Below are positions 15,964 to 25,053 of a stretch of DNA of 64,000 bases, piece after piece. The notes under the pieces are model-generated. The model was not told where the DNA came from. It did not search any database and was given only the letters and a program-made list of their open reading frames with translations. The stretch is from Stutzerimonas stutzeri (GTDB taxonomy: Bacteria > Pseudomonadota > Gammaproteobacteria > Pseudomonadales > Pseudomonadaceae), in assembly GCA_002339675.1 (NCBI GenBank), contig DDKB01000018.1, positions 62,001 through 126,000 on the forward strand, written 5' to 3'. Within the stretch, counting starts at the first letter, position 1; every line of letters starts with the position of its first letter. A program made the translations under genes and the position numbers.

Positions 15964-18795
15964 ATGACCCGCCACCCGGAAATCCGCCCCGTGCTCGAAG
16001 AGGGAATCGACCGCAAGGTGCTCGGTGCCCTGCGGGCGCGCTTCCTGACCCTGCACGCCGCACGCCTCGAGCGTACCCACCAGGCGATGGCGCCGCGCCA
16101 GCAGGCCGTGCTGAAGCTGCTGCCGCTGCTGTTCCACGTTAACCACCCGATCCTGCCCGGCTACGTCTCGAACACCGCGCCCGCCGGCCTGGCGGGCTAC
16201 GAACCGGACCCCGACACCCTGGCCGAAGCCCAGCGCCTGAGCCGGTCCTTTGTGCACAAACCCCAGCGCGGCAAGGCCCCGCAGCCGATCCGCGGCCTCT
16301 ACCTGATGGGCAGCCTGGGCACGGTCGCCCAGGGCGAACAGAGCGACCTGGATGTCTGGGTCTGCCACGATCCGGCGCTCTCGGCCGAGCAGCTCGAGGC
16401 GCTGCAGCGCAAGTGCGACCTGCTGCAGGCCTGGGCAGCGACCCAGGGCAGCGAGGCGCATTTCTTCCTCGTCGACCCGCAACGCTTCACCCAGGGGGCA
16501 CGCGACGCCAAGCTGACCTCCGATGACTGCGGGACCACCCAGCACTACCTGCTGCTCGACGAGTTTTACCGCACTGCCATCTGGCTGGGCGGCTGCACGC
16601 CGGTCTGGTGGCTGGTGCCCGATTACGAAGAACACCGCTACCCCGCCTACGTGCGCACGCTGCTCGACAAGCGCTTCGTGCGCAGCGACGAGGTGCTGGA
16701 CCTGGGCAGCCTTGGCCATATCCCGCCGGGCGAATACCTCGGTGCCGGCCTCTGGCAGCTGTACAAGGCGATCGAGTCGCCCTACAAATCGCTGTTCAAG
16801 CTCCTGCTGGTCGAGGTCTATGCCAGCGAGCACCCCGCGGTGCGCTGCCTGAGTCTGGATTTCAAGCAGGCCGTGTATGCCAATCGCCTCGAGCCCGACG
16901 CGCTGGATCCCTACCTGGTGGCCTACCGTCGTATCGAAGCCTACCTGCTGGCGCGCGGTGACCAGGAGCGCCTGGGCCTGCTGCGGCGCTGCCTGTACCT
17001 GAAGATCGACAAGCCGCTCAGCCGCCCGCCGCGCGGCCGCAGCAAGAGCTGGCAGCGCCGCCTGCTCGAGCGCCTGACACGCGACTGGGGCTGGGACGAG
17101 CGCCACTTCGCCCAGCTCGACGGCCGCAGCCACTGGAAGGCCCGCCAGGTCGACGTGGAGCGTCGGGCACTGGTCAACGAACTCACCTACGGCTCCCGCT
17201 TCCTCAGCGAATTCGCGCGACGCCTGCAGATCACCAGCAGCATCAACGGGCGGGACTTCGGTGTGCTCGGCCGCCGGCTGCACGCAGCCATCGAACGCAA
17301 GGCGGGAAAGGTCGAAGCGATCAACCTGGGCATTTCCCCAGACATGGCCGAACACAGCCTGACGCTGGTGCAGGGCTACGACGCCGCCGCGGACGTCTCC
17401 TGGGCGTTGTACGAAGGTAACCTGACCGCTCGCGAGGTCGCCCATTTCGCCCCCCTCAAGCGCGCCCGCGACCTGCTGCCATTGCTGGCCTGGTGCCATC
17501 GCAACGGCATCGTCGACAGCGCCACCCACCTCGCCCTGCACCCGGGCGACAGCGGCCTGAGCGAGGCCGAGCTATTTGCCCTGCTGACCGACCTGCGCCA
17601 GGCATTTCCGATGCCCCTGGCCACGGTGGACGAGCAGGCGCTGCTCAGCCCGGCCGTGCCGAGCGAGGTGCTGCTGGTGATCAACATCGGCCTCGACCCG
17701 TTCAGCGCCGAGCAGCCCTTGTCGCCCGATGAGCGCAACGACCCGTTCGGCTATGGCGCGGCGCGCGAAAACCTCGTCCTGAGCATCGACCAGCTCACCC
17801 TGAACAGCTGGAACGAGCTGATCGCCAGCCGTTACGAAGGCGCCTCGGCGCTGCCCGACTGCCTGCGCGACTTTCTCGATGCGCGTGCGCTGAGCGGCCC
17901 GCGCTCCGGCTTGCGGGTCCGCTGCTTTTGCCGCCGTTCGGGGCTGGCCATCGCCCGACGGGTCGAGACGCTGTTCCTCGATGCCGGGGAGGGCCTGGAC
18001 GCGGCGCCGGACAGCCGCTACCTGCTGCAGATTCGCCAGCAGTTCCATGTCTTCGACCTGGTCGCCGGCAGCGTGCGGCACACCCGCTTGAGCGACCTGC
18101 CAGCGCTGATCGAGCACCTGGGCGAGGCGCACCAGCGTGACCGCCCGCTGCGCATCGAGCGGCACGCCCTGGAAGGCCTGGATCTCGCGCTGATTCTCGG
18201 CCAGGCACGCGCCGGCTGCCTGCAGGTGTTCTATCGGCTGCAGGGCGGCTCGGCGGAAATCACGGTACTGGACGAATTCAATGCCCTGTGGCGCCAGCAG
18301 GTGGTCTGCCAGGACGAGCAGAGCCTGTTGACCCCGCTGCTGCGCTTCCTGCGCTCGGTGAGCTATCGGCGGATCACCCAGCTACCGTTCGAGGAAAGCC
18401 GCCTGGCTGCCATGGACATCCTCTTCTACCGGCTGCAGCAGTCGGCGCCCGACCAGCCGCTGGTGCTCGAACGCCGGGCGCTGCCGCGCGAGGAGGCCAG
18501 CAATCCCTTCTACGACGTCCAGGCCATCATCGAGCCCGGCGAACAGGGCCGCTCACAGGTCACCCTGTATTGCAATCACCAGGAGTTTTCCAGCCCGGCG
18601 TACGGTGCCGGCCTGTTTGCCGCGGTGGCTCGCTACATCCTGGCCCAGCGCAGCGGTGCTGCCCGCTACCCCTGCTACATCACCGACCTGGACCTGTCCG
18701 GGCTGCACGGCGGCGGGCGCACGCAGACGGTCCAGCACCTTCGCTACCGGGCCCATCTGGAAGCGGCGCTGAACCAGGCGCTGGCCGCGCTCTGA
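15964..18795 (+). CDS. cyaA: Class I adenylate cyclase
   Basis: A 943-residue cytoplasmic enzyme making cyclic AMP from ATP. The N-terminal catalytic half holds the nucleotidyltransferase signature GSLGTVAQGEQSDLDVWVCH (residues 117-136, with catalytic aspartates in DLD). The C-terminal half is the regulatory region known in enterobacteria. Length and order (corA - small genes - cyaA - rnk - cyaY) match PA5272. In P. aeruginosa this cyclase is the minor source of cAMP, with CyaB the major one; cAMP acts through Vfr. The stop lies 27 bases from the convergent rnk stop. Confidence 0.96.
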   Translation: MTRHPEIRPVLEEGIDRKVLGALRARFLTLHAARLERTHQAMAPRQQAVLKLLPLLFHVNHPILPGYVSNTAPAGLAGYEPDPDTLAEAQRLSRSFVHKPQRGKAPQPIRGLYLMGSLGTVAQGEQSDLDVWVCHDPALSAEQLEALQRKCDLLQAWAATQGSEAHFFLVDPQRFTQGARDAKLTSDDCGTTQHYLLLDEFYRTAIWLGGCTPVWWLVPDYEEHRYPAYVRTLLDKRFVRSDEVLDLGSLGHIPPGEYLGAGLWQLYKAIESPYKSLFKLLLVEVYASEHPAVRCLSLDFKQAVYANRLEPDALDPYLVAYRRIEAYLLARGDQERLGLLRRCLYLKIDKPLSRPPRGRSKSWQRRLLERLTRDWGWDERHFAQLDGRSHWKARQVDVERRALVNELTYGSRFLSEFARRLQITSSINGRDFGVLGRRLHAAIERKAGKVEAINLGISPDMAEHSLTLVQGYDAAADVSWALYEGNLTAREVAHFAPLKRARDLLPLLAWCHRNGIVDSATHLALHPGDSGLSEAELFALLTDLRQAFPMPLATVDEQALLSPAVPSEVLLVINIGLDPFSAEQPLSPDERNDPFGYGAARENLVLSIDQLTLNSWNELIASRYEGASALPDCLRDFLDARALSGPRSGLRVRCFCRRSGLAIARRVETLFLDAGEGLDAAPDSRYLLQIRQQFHVFDLVAGSVRHTRLSDLPALIEHLGEAHQRDRPLRIERHALEGLDLALILGQARAGCLQVFYRLQGGSAEITVLDEFNALWRQQVVCQDEQSLLTPLLRFLRSVSYRRITQLPFEESRLAAMDILFYRLQQSAPDQPLVLERRALPREEASNPFYDVQAIIEPGEQGRSQVTLYCNHQEFSSPAYGAGLFAAVARYILAQRSGAARYPCYITDLDLSGLHGGGRTQTVQHLRYRAHLEAALNQALAAL

Positions 18796-18822
18796 ACCGG
18801 CATGCGCGGCCGGCGTGCTAAC

Positions 18823-19230
18823 TCAGGCGTTGAGATCGCCGGCCGCCTCGGGCTGGTATTCCACCGCCAGCAGCGTCAGCTTGAGCACCTTGCCGCCCGG
18901 AGTCGGCCAGTCGATATGCTGCCCGGCGCTCATGCCGAGCAGCGCCGTGCCCACTGGCGCCAGCACCGATACGGTGCCTTCCTTGCCGGCCTCCTGCGGC
19001 GTAACCAGGGTCAGGTGGTAATCCTTGCCGCTGACTTCGTCGCGGCAGTGAACCCGGGAGTTCAGGGACACCACGCCCGCCGGCAGCTCGCTGCGCTCGA
19101 CCACCTGCGCGCGCGACAACTCGTCCTCGAGCGCCTCGGCGGCCGGGCCATAGTCAGCCAGGCCGTCGAGAAGACGCTCGAGCCGCTGCAGATCGGATTG
19201 AGTGATGATGATGGGCGGTGCACTGGTCAT
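18823..19230 (-). CDS. rnk: Rnk, GreA-like regulator of nucleoside diphosphate kinase
   Basis: A 135-residue protein with an N-terminal coiled coil (about residues 8-40) and a GreA/GreB-type FKBP-like C-terminal domain (VSVLAPVGTALLGMSAGQHIDW). Rnk binds RNA polymerase near the secondary channel without transcript-cleavage activity and in P. aeruginosa and E. coli influences Ndk and nucleotide pools. ATG 19230 (MTSAPPIIITQSDLQRLERL) is the family start and has AGGAG about 18 bases upstream. The frame remains open through the leader, where an attenuator-like hairpin sits. Confidence 0.92.
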   Translation of the reverse strand: MTSAPPIIITQSDLQRLERLLDGLADYGPAAEALEDELSRAQVVERSELPAGVVSLNSRVHCRDEVSGKDYHLTLVTPQEAGKEGTVSVLAPVGTALLGMSAGQHIDWPTPGGKVLKLTLLAVEYQPEAAGDLNA

Positions 19231-19345
19231 GGGTCCGGATAAGCTCCTGTGGTATGCGGATCGGAAAAGAAAAACCCCGCACGGCCAGGCCGCGCAAGAC
19301 GTCGCGGGCAACGGCCAGGCATGGCGAAAACCCGGCTGCGGCGGC
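19231..19345 (-). ncRNA. rnk 5' leader, attenuator candidate (rnk_pseudo-like)
   Basis: Immediately upstream of rnk, on its own strand, the transcript would contain a GC-rich hairpin ending in an oligo-U run before it reaches the rnk ribosome site. Premature-terminator surveys of bacterial leaders described such an element upstream of rnk in pseudomonads (Rfam rnk_pseudo, from memory). The boundaries given are approximate; only the terminator stem is directly visible. Confidence 0.5.
19264..19308 (-). terminator. Intrinsic terminator inside the rnk leader
   Basis: Read on the minus strand, CCCGC (19308-19304) pairs with GCGGG (19280-19276), an inner CGG/CCG stem lies between, and the sequence continues GTTTTTCTTTT. 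It ends about 34 bases before the rnk start codon, so either it attenuates rnk or it ends a separate small RNA. Confidence 0.65.
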
Positions 19346-19682
19346 CGCCTCGACTGGCAAGGCGAGCGGCGCGAACCTGATGTTGACCAGCATGACCGAG
19401 CACCGGCGTCCAGGCGCGGCCTGGAATCCGACTCGAGTGAAAAACGCAGCGAGTGACGCTGAGGCAAGGGCCGGACGTTCACTCGGAACAGGCGAGGCAG
19501 CGAGCGGGGCACGCATGCGAGCTCACGAGCCGCAAATGAGTGCTCGGTGCCGGTTTACGCGGCATAACCGAGCAGCGCAGTTTTCACAGGGTCTGGAATG
19601 CGGGGCTTTGATAACTGGCCCGACCGTAACACAGGGCCTCGAATAAGCAAGGGCGCGAGCATTTCAAGGTGTAGCCGATGCC
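19346..19682. other. Non-coding stretch upstream of the rnk leader and downstream of cyaY
   Basis: About 337 bases with no convincing gene on either strand. The cyaY stop is at its right edge and rnk is read away from it on the same strand, so it must hold the rnk promoter. A minus-strand frame starting MLVNIRFAPLALPVEAAAAA crosses the leader and could be a leader peptide, but I see no support beyond openness. I cannot place a promoter with confidence. Confidence 0.4.
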
Positions 19683-20015
19683 TCAAAGCTCCTCGAATTC
19701 GAGCGCCTCGCCGCCCTGTTCAAGGGTGGCCCTGGCCAGCAGCTCGCCGAGGCGCTCGTCGTTGCTGTCGCAGATCCACAGCCCGGCGGCCTCGTCGTAA
19801 TCGAAGTGGAAACCGCCAGAGCGCGCCGCGACCCAGAGCTGGCGCAGCGGGGGCTGGCGGCTGACGATCAGTTGCGTCCCGTTTTCGAAGCGCACGGTGA
19901 GCACGCCCCCGGCGTTTTCCAGATCGACGTCCATGTCACTGTGATCAAACACGTCTTCGATCTCTTCCTGTGCGGCGTCGACCAGATCGTGGAAGCGGGC
20001 TTCGCTCAGACTCAT
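19683..20015 (-). CDS. cyaY: CyaY, bacterial frataxin
   Basis: A 110-residue iron-binding protein of iron-sulfur cluster assembly that regulates IscS activity. The acidic N-terminal helix (ARFHDLVDAAQEEIEDVFD) is the iron-binding ridge, followed by beta strands with the conserved RQPPLRQLWVAARSGGFHFDY. ATG 20015 (MSLSEARF) was chosen over the preceding GTG; GAGGA lies about 10 bases upstream. It is divergent from lptM-lysA, the conserved arrangement. Confidence 0.94.
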   Translation of the reverse strand: MSLSEARFHDLVDAAQEEIEDVFDHSDMDVDLENAGGVLTVRFENGTQLIVSRQPPLRQLWVAARSGGFHFDYDEAAGLWICDSNDERLGELLARATLEQGGEALEFEEL

Positions 20016-20195
20016 CACTACTCATCCTCGATACGGAAACTTGGCAGGCGGCGCCCGGCCGCCAACGGTGCCGGCGAGCTTAGCAGGCGGTCGCCGCGTC
20101 GAGCGAGCAGCTTGCCGGCTGGCGCGGCCACATAGGCAATCCGGCGGGTGCTGGGTATACTCCGGCCCATCGATTTTTCTAGGATTCCCCCCGAA

Positions 20196-20336
20196 ATGAA
20201 GCGTCTGTTGCTTCCACTCATTGCACTGGCGGTGCTCACTTCCGCGCTGACCGGCTGCGGCCAGAAGGGCCCGCTCTACCTCCCGGATGACGAGGCCGCC
20301 GCCAAAGAGCATTCCAAAGACCGATTCGAACTGTAA
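20196..20336 (+). CDS. lptM: LptM/YifL-type small lipoprotein (LppL)
   Basis: A 46-residue precursor: signal segment MKRLLLPLIALAVLTSALTG with lipobox LTGC at residues 18-21, then the invariant GQKGPLYLPDD that defines the family. In E. coli LptM stabilises the assembly of the LptDE lipopolysaccharide export complex by mimicking LPS and guiding LptD disulfide formation. It sits 11 bases upstream of lysA, as in P. aeruginosa where it is called LppL. The ATG was chosen so that the lipoprotein signal begins normally; an upstream in-frame ATG adds an unlikely head. Confidence 0.92.
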   Translation: MKRLLLPLIALAVLTSALTGCGQKGPLYLPDDEAAAKEHSKDRFEL

Positions 20337-20347
20337 GGAGGCATTCC

Positions 20348-21595
20348 ATGGAGGCCTTCTCGTACCGCGACGGTCAACTCTTCGCGGAGGGCGTGGCGCT
20401 GTCCGCTCTCGCGCAACGCTTCGGCACCCCGACATACGTCTATTCCCGCGCCCATATCGAGGCCCAGTACCACGCCTACGCCGATGCGCTGCGCGGCATG
20501 CCGCACCTGGTCTGCTTTGCCGTGAAGGCGAACTCCAACCTGGGTGTGCTCAATGTGCTGGCCCGGCTGGGCGCCGGCTTCGACATCGTCTCCATCGGTG
20601 AGCTGGAGCGTGTCCTCGCCGCCGGTGGCCAACCCGACCGCATCGTCTTCTCCGGCGTCGGCAAGAGCCGCGACGACATGCGCCGTGCGCTGCAGGTGGG
20701 CGTTCACTGCTTCAACGTCGAATCCACCGAGGAGCTCGAGCGCCTGCAGCAGGTCGCCGCCGAGCTCGACGTGGTGGCGCCGGTCTCGCTGCGGGTCAAT
20801 CCCGATGTGGATGCCGGGACCCACCCGTACATTTCCACCGGGCTCAAGGAAAACAAGTTCGGCATCGCCATCGCCGATGCCGATGCCGTCTATGGCCGTG
20901 CCCATGCGCTTAGCCACCTCGAAATCATCGGCGTCGACTGCCACATCGGCTCGCAACTGACCACCCTGCCGCCATTCCTCGACGCGCTCGACCGCCTGCT
21001 GGCACTGATCGACCGCTTGGCCGTGCGCGGCATCCGCATTCGTCACCTGGACCTGGGCGGCGGCCTTGGCGTGCGTTACCGCGACGAGCAGCCGCCACTG
21101 GCTGGCGATTACATCCGCGCCGTGCGCCAGCGCATCGACGGCCGCGACCTGGCACTGGTGTTCGAACCCGGCCGCTCGATCGTCGCCAACGCCGGGGTGC
21201 TGCTGACCCGTGTCGAATACCTCAAGCACACCGAGCACAAGGATTTCGCCATCGTCGATGCGGCGATGAACGACCTGATCCGCCCCGCCCTTTACCAGGC
21301 ATGGATGGACGTGGTGCCCGTGCAGCCGCGCGAGGGTGAGGCGCGTCACTACGACATCGTCGGGCCGATCTGCGAGACCGGCGACTTCCTCGCCAAGGAG
21401 CGGCCGCTGGTGCTTGCCGAGGGCGATCTGCTGGCCGTTCGCTCGGCAGGCGCCTATGGTTTCGTCATGAGTTCGAACTACAACACCCGCGGCCGCGCCG
21501 CCGAGGTGCTGGTGGACGGCGAGCAAGCCCATGAAGTGCGCCGCCGCGAAAGCGTGCAGGAGCTACTGGCCGGCGAAAGCCTGCTGCCTGCCTGA
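20348..21595 (+). CDS. lysA: Diaminopimelate decarboxylase
   Basis: A 415-residue PLP enzyme, the last step of lysine synthesis (meso-diaminopimelate to L-lysine). The PLP lysine is in LVCFAVKANSNLGVL (K60), the glycine-rich phosphate loop in LDLGGGLGVRY, and the substrate-binding GPICETGDFLA with its active-site cysteine near residue 343. AAGGAGG stands 6 bases before ATG. It opens a run lysA-dapF-DUF484-xerC-HAD in which dapF supplies its substrate. Confidence 0.97.
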   Translation: MEAFSYRDGQLFAEGVALSALAQRFGTPTYVYSRAHIEAQYHAYADALRGMPHLVCFAVKANSNLGVLNVLARLGAGFDIVSIGELERVLAAGGQPDRIVFSGVGKSRDDMRRALQVGVHCFNVESTEELERLQQVAAELDVVAPVSLRVNPDVDAGTHPYISTGLKENKFGIAIADADAVYGRAHALSHLEIIGVDCHIGSQLTTLPPFLDALDRLLALIDRLAVRGIRIRHLDLGGGLGVRYRDEQPPLAGDYIRAVRQRIDGRDLALVFEPGRSIVANAGVLLTRVEYLKHTEHKDFAIVDAAMNDLIRPALYQAWMDVVPVQPREGEARHYDIVGPICETGDFLAKERPLVLAEGDLLAVRSAGAYGFVMSSNYNTRGRAAEVLVDGEQAHEVRRRESVQELLAGESLLPA

Positions 21596-21605
21596 GGCCA
21601 CCACG

Positions 21606-22436
21606 ATGCTTTTGCGTTTTACCAAGATGCACGGCCTGGGCAACGATTTCATGGTCATCGACCTGATCAGCCAGCACGCACATATTCAGCCCAAGCACGC
21701 GCGCCAGTGGGGCGACCGGCACACGGGCGTGGGCTTCGATCAGTTGCTGCTGGTCGAGCCGCCGCACGACCCGGACGTCGACTTCCGCTACCGCATCTTC
21801 AACGCCGACGGCTCGGAAGTGGAGCAATGCGGCAATGGCGCGCGCTGCTTCGCGCGCTTCGTGCTGGACAAGCGGCTGACCATGAAGCGCCGGATCCGGG
21901 TCGAGACCCGCGGTGGCATCATCGAGCTGGACGTGCGCCCGGACGGCCAGATCAGCGTCGACATGGGCCCGCCTCGGCTGGTCCCGGCGGAGATTCCGTT
22001 CCAGGCTGACCGTGAGGCCCTGGACTACACCCTCGAGGTCGACGGCGAGCCGCTGCAGATCGCGGCATTGTCCATGGGCAACCCGCATGCGGTGTTGCGC
22101 GTGGATGACGTGGCCACTGCCGCAGTGCACATGCTGGGTCCGAAGATCGAACATCACCCGCGCTTCCCGCAGCGGGTCAATGCCGGTTTTCTCCAGGTCG
22201 TCGACCGCGAGCACGCCAAGCTGCGCGTCTGGGAGCGCGGCGCGGGCGAGACCCAGGCCTGCGGTACCGGCGCCTGCGCAGCGGCCGTCGCGGCCATTCG
22301 CCAGGGCTGGATGGATTCGCCGCTGCACATCGACCTGCCTGGCGGCCGCCTGTCCATCGAATGGGCAGGCCCCGGCCAGCCCGTTATCATGACCGGTCCC
22401 GCCGTTCGCGTATTCGAAGGACAGGTTCGCCTATGA
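21606..22436 (+). CDS. dapF: Diaminopimelate epimerase
   Basis: A 276-residue PLP-independent epimerase converting LL- to meso-diaminopimelate, needed for both lysine and peptidoglycan. The two catalytic cysteines are in EVEQCGNGARC (C75) and in ETQACGTGACAA near residue 219. ATG 21606 (MLLRFTKMHGLGNDF) is the family start, 10 bases after the lysA stop. The stop overlaps the next start by four bases (ATGA). Confidence 0.97.
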   Translation: MLLRFTKMHGLGNDFMVIDLISQHAHIQPKHARQWGDRHTGVGFDQLLLVEPPHDPDVDFRYRIFNADGSEVEQCGNGARCFARFVLDKRLTMKRRIRVETRGGIIELDVRPDGQISVDMGPPRLVPAEIPFQADREALDYTLEVDGEPLQIAALSMGNPHAVLRVDDVATAAVHMLGPKIEHHPRFPQRVNAGFLQVVDREHAKLRVWERGAGETQACGTGACAAAVAAIRQGWMDSPLHIDLPGGRLSIEWAGPGQPVIMTGPAVRVFEGQVRL

Positions 22437-23128
22437 CCGAGCACAACCAGGACACGCCGTCGATGCCCGACGCCGAAGCCGTCGCGGCCTATCTGCGGGC
22501 GCATCCCGAGTTCTTCGTCGACCATGACGAGCTGATTCCCGAGCTGCGCATCCCGCACCTGCCCGGCGGCGCCGTTTCGCTGGTCGAGCGCCAGGTCAAG
22601 CTGCTGCGCGAACGCAACATCGAGATGCGCCACCGCCTGTCGCAGCTGATGGACGTGGCCCGCGACAACGACCGGCTGTTCGACAAGACCCGCCGTCTGG
22701 TGCTCGACCTGCTCGACGCCAGCAGCCTGGAAGAGGTCATCGGTGCCGTGGACGAGAGCCTGCGCCACGAGTTCCAGGTGCCCTTCGTCAGCCTGATCCT
22801 GTTCAGCGACACGCCCCTGCCGGTCGGCCGCAGCGTGACCACGGCAGAAGCCCAGCAGGCCATCGGCGGCCTGCTCGGCAGCGGCAAGACGGTATGCGGC
22901 GTCCTGCGCCCGCACGAACTGGCGTTCCTTTTCGGCGAGGACGAAAGCCGCGCGATCGGCTCGGCCGCGGTGGTGGCTCTCGACCAGCAGCAGGGTATCC
23001 TGGCCATCGGCAGCGAAGACCCGCAGCACTACAAGAGCTCGCTGGGTACGCTGTTCCTCGGCTACATCGCCGAAGTGCTCACTCGCGTGCTGCCGACCTG
23101 CGCCACGCCCCTGCGCTCGGTGCGCTGA
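22433..23128 (+). CDS. DUF484 family protein (GAF-like)
   Basis: A 231-residue protein with the DUF484 start motif DAEAVAAYLRAHPEFFVDHDELIPELRIPH, a coiled coil (about residues 50-85) and a GAF-like C-terminal domain. In gammaproteobacteria it nearly always lies between dapF and xerC (YigA in E. coli); its role is unknown. Translational coupling to dapF through ATGA. The next gene, xerC, starts 216 bases on, a wider gap than usual that includes palindromic intergenic sequence resembling short dispersed repeats (from about 23146). Confidence 0.88.
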   Translation: MTEHNQDTPSMPDAEAVAAYLRAHPEFFVDHDELIPELRIPHLPGGAVSLVERQVKLLRERNIEMRHRLSQLMDVARDNDRLFDKTRRLVLDLLDASSLEEVIGAVDESLRHEFQVPFVSLILFSDTPLPVGRSVTTAEAQQAIGGLLGSGKTVCGVLRPHELAFLFGEDESRAIGSAAVVALDQQQGILAIGSEDPQHYKSSLGTLFLGYIAEVLTRVLPTCATPLRSVR

Positions 23129-23344
23129 GAGGCTGGAGGCCAGCGCAGGGGATTAGCGGAAGGCGTACTCCGACGTCCGGGTGGGTTGGCGTCCGACAGC
23201 CGTGGCAGACGGGTCGCGGTAACCGACGGAAACGCCTCCGGCGATTCCATCCTACGAACTGGAGGCTGGACACCTGGCTCCGCGCCGCCTTCTCGTCCAG
23301 CCTTTCTGCCTGCGGCGCTTCTCTCGGCCCCTGAGGTTTTATCG

Positions 23345-24250
23345 ATGCAAAGCGACCTCGACGCCTATTTCCTGCACCTGCGAACCGAACGCCAGGTGTC
23401 GCCGCATACCCTCGACGGCTATCACAGGGACCTCTCCAAGGTGCTCGCCTTCTGCGAGCGGCAAGGCATCGACACCTGGGAGTCGCTGAGGCCGGCGCAG
23501 GTACGCCAACTGGTCGCCGAAGGCCATCGTCACGGGCAGTCCTGCCGCAGCCTGGCGCGTTTGCTCTCCTCGCTGCGCGGGCTGTTCCGCTACCTCAACC
23601 AGCAGGGCCGCTGCGCCCATGACCCGGCCGCCGGCATCACCGCGCCGAAAGGCGAAAAACGCCTGCCACGGCTGCTCGATACCGACCGCGCCATGCAACT
23701 GCTCGACGGGGGTATCGAGGACGATTTCCTCGCCCATCGCGACCAGGCCATGCTCGAACTGTTCTACTCCTCCGGGCTGCGCCTGGCCGAATTGGTCGGA
23801 CTCGACCTGGACCAGCTAGATCTGCCGGCCGGGCTGGTGCAGGTGCTGGGCAAGGGCAACAAGCAACGGGTCCTGCCCATCGGTCGCAAGGCTTGCGAGG
23901 CGCTGGCGGCGTGGTTGCCCGTGCGCGCCCTGAGCTGTCCGGCAGACGGCGCGGTGTTCGTCAGCCAGCAGGGGCGCCGGCTGAGCCCACGGGCGGTGCA
24001 GCTGCGCGTACGCCAGGCCGGTGTGCGCGAGCTCGGCCAGCACCTTCATCCGCACATGCTCAGGCACAGTTTCGCCAGCCACCTGCTCGAATCCTCCCAG
24101 GACCTGCGGGCCGTGCAGGAACTGCTCGGGCACGCCGACATTGGCACCACGCAGATCTACACCCACTTGGACTTCCAGCACCTGGCGCGGGTCTACGACG
24201 AAGCGCACCCCCGCGCCAAACGCAAGCAGCGAGGCGAGCAAGAACCATGA
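23345..24250 (+). CDS. xerC: Tyrosine site-specific recombinase XerC
   Basis: A 301-residue recombinase that with XerD resolves chromosome dimers at dif. The N-terminal SAM-like domain binds DNA; the catalytic domain shows R in SSGLRLAELVG, K in GKGNKQRVLPIG, H-x-x-R in HPHMLRHSFASHLL, and the nucleophile tyrosine in HADIGTTQIYTHLDF. ATG 23345 (MQSDLDAYFLHLRTERQ) fits the family start. The stop overlaps the next gene start (ATGA). In P. aeruginosa the homologue is Sss (PA5280). Confidence 0.95.
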   Translation: MQSDLDAYFLHLRTERQVSPHTLDGYHRDLSKVLAFCERQGIDTWESLRPAQVRQLVAEGHRHGQSCRSLARLLSSLRGLFRYLNQQGRCAHDPAAGITAPKGEKRLPRLLDTDRAMQLLDGGIEDDFLAHRDQAMLELFYSSGLRLAELVGLDLDQLDLPAGLVQVLGKGNKQRVLPIGRKACEALAAWLPVRALSCPADGAVFVSQQGRRLSPRAVQLRVRQAGVRELGQHLHPHMLRHSFASHLLESSQDLRAVQELLGHADIGTTQIYTHLDFQHLARVYDEAHPRAKRKQRGEQEP

Positions 24251-24942
24251 GCATCCGGCTGGTTACCTTTGATCTCGACGACACCCTGTGGGATGTCGGC
24301 CCGGTCATCCACAGCGCCGAGAACCGCCTGCGCGACTGGCTCGGCCAGCATGCGCCGCGCCTGGGCGGCTTCCCGATCGAATCCCTGGCGGCGATCCGCC
24401 GGCTGCTGATCGAATCGGAGCCGGACCTCAAGCACCGCATCAGCGAGTTGCGCCGGCGCATCCTCTTCCATGCGCTGCACGACGCCGGTTATGCGACCGA
24501 AGAGGCCAAGCGGCTAGCGGATCAGGCGTTCGGGGTGTTTCTCGAAGCGCGGCACGCCATCGACCTGTTCCCCGATGTCCATCCGACCCTGGAGCACCTG
24601 GCCAACCACTACGTGCTCGGAGTGCTGACCAACGGCAACGCCGACGTGCGTCGCCTGGGCCTGGCCGATTATTTCCAGTTCACGCTCTGCGCCGAAGACC
24701 TGGGGATCGGCAAGCCCGATCCACGGCCATTCCAGGAGGCGCTGATGCGTGCTGAGGTGGCTGCCGAACATGCCGTACACATCGGCGACCATCCCGACGA
24801 CGACATCGCCGGAGCACAGCGCGCAGGGGTTCGGGCAATCTGGTTCAACCCCGCGGGCAAACCCTGGCAGCATGATGGTCGGCCGGACGCCGAAGTACGC
24901 AGCCTGGCCGAGCTGCCTGCACTGCTCGCCGCCTGGCGTTAG
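24247..24942 (+). CDS. HAD-family hydrolase, YigB-like
   Basis: A 231-residue phosphatase of the haloacid dehalogenase superfamily. Motif I is VTFDLDDTLWD (nucleophile D9, acid/base D11), motif II VLTNGN, motif III K in GIGKPDPRPF, motif IV GDHPDDDIAGA. A helical cap lies between motifs I and II. E. coli YigB in the same position hydrolyses FMN and other small phosphates; FMN phosphatase activity is an inference here. Coupled to xerC by overlap, and last gene of the run, followed by a strong stem-loop. Confidence 0.92.
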   Translation: MSIRLVTFDLDDTLWDVGPVIHSAENRLRDWLGQHAPRLGGFPIESLAAIRRLLIESEPDLKHRISELRRRILFHALHDAGYATEEAKRLADQAFGVFLEARHAIDLFPDVHPTLEHLANHYVLGVLTNGNADVRRLGLADYFQFTLCAEDLGIGKPDPRPFQEALMRAEVAAEHAVHIGDHPDDDIAGAQRAGVRAIWFNPAGKPWQHDGRPDAEVRSLAELPALLAAWR

Positions 24943-24960
24943 CCGGCCGCCGCCCAGATG

Positions 24961-24996
24961 CAACAAGGCCCAGCATGTCACTGCTAGGCCTTGTTG
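24961..24996. terminator. Strong stem-loop between the dapF-xerC operon and sutA
   Basis: CAACAAGGCC pairs perfectly with GGCCTTGTTG, with an inner AGCA/TGCT extension. It lies between two convergent units (HAD gene on plus, sutA on minus), so it can act for both, although no long T run follows on either strand. Confidence 0.7.
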
Positions 24997-25053
24997 TGAT
25001 GACCGCTTAACTGGCTCGGCGCTGCGCAGACGCGCTCGTACGGTTTCCCGCGC

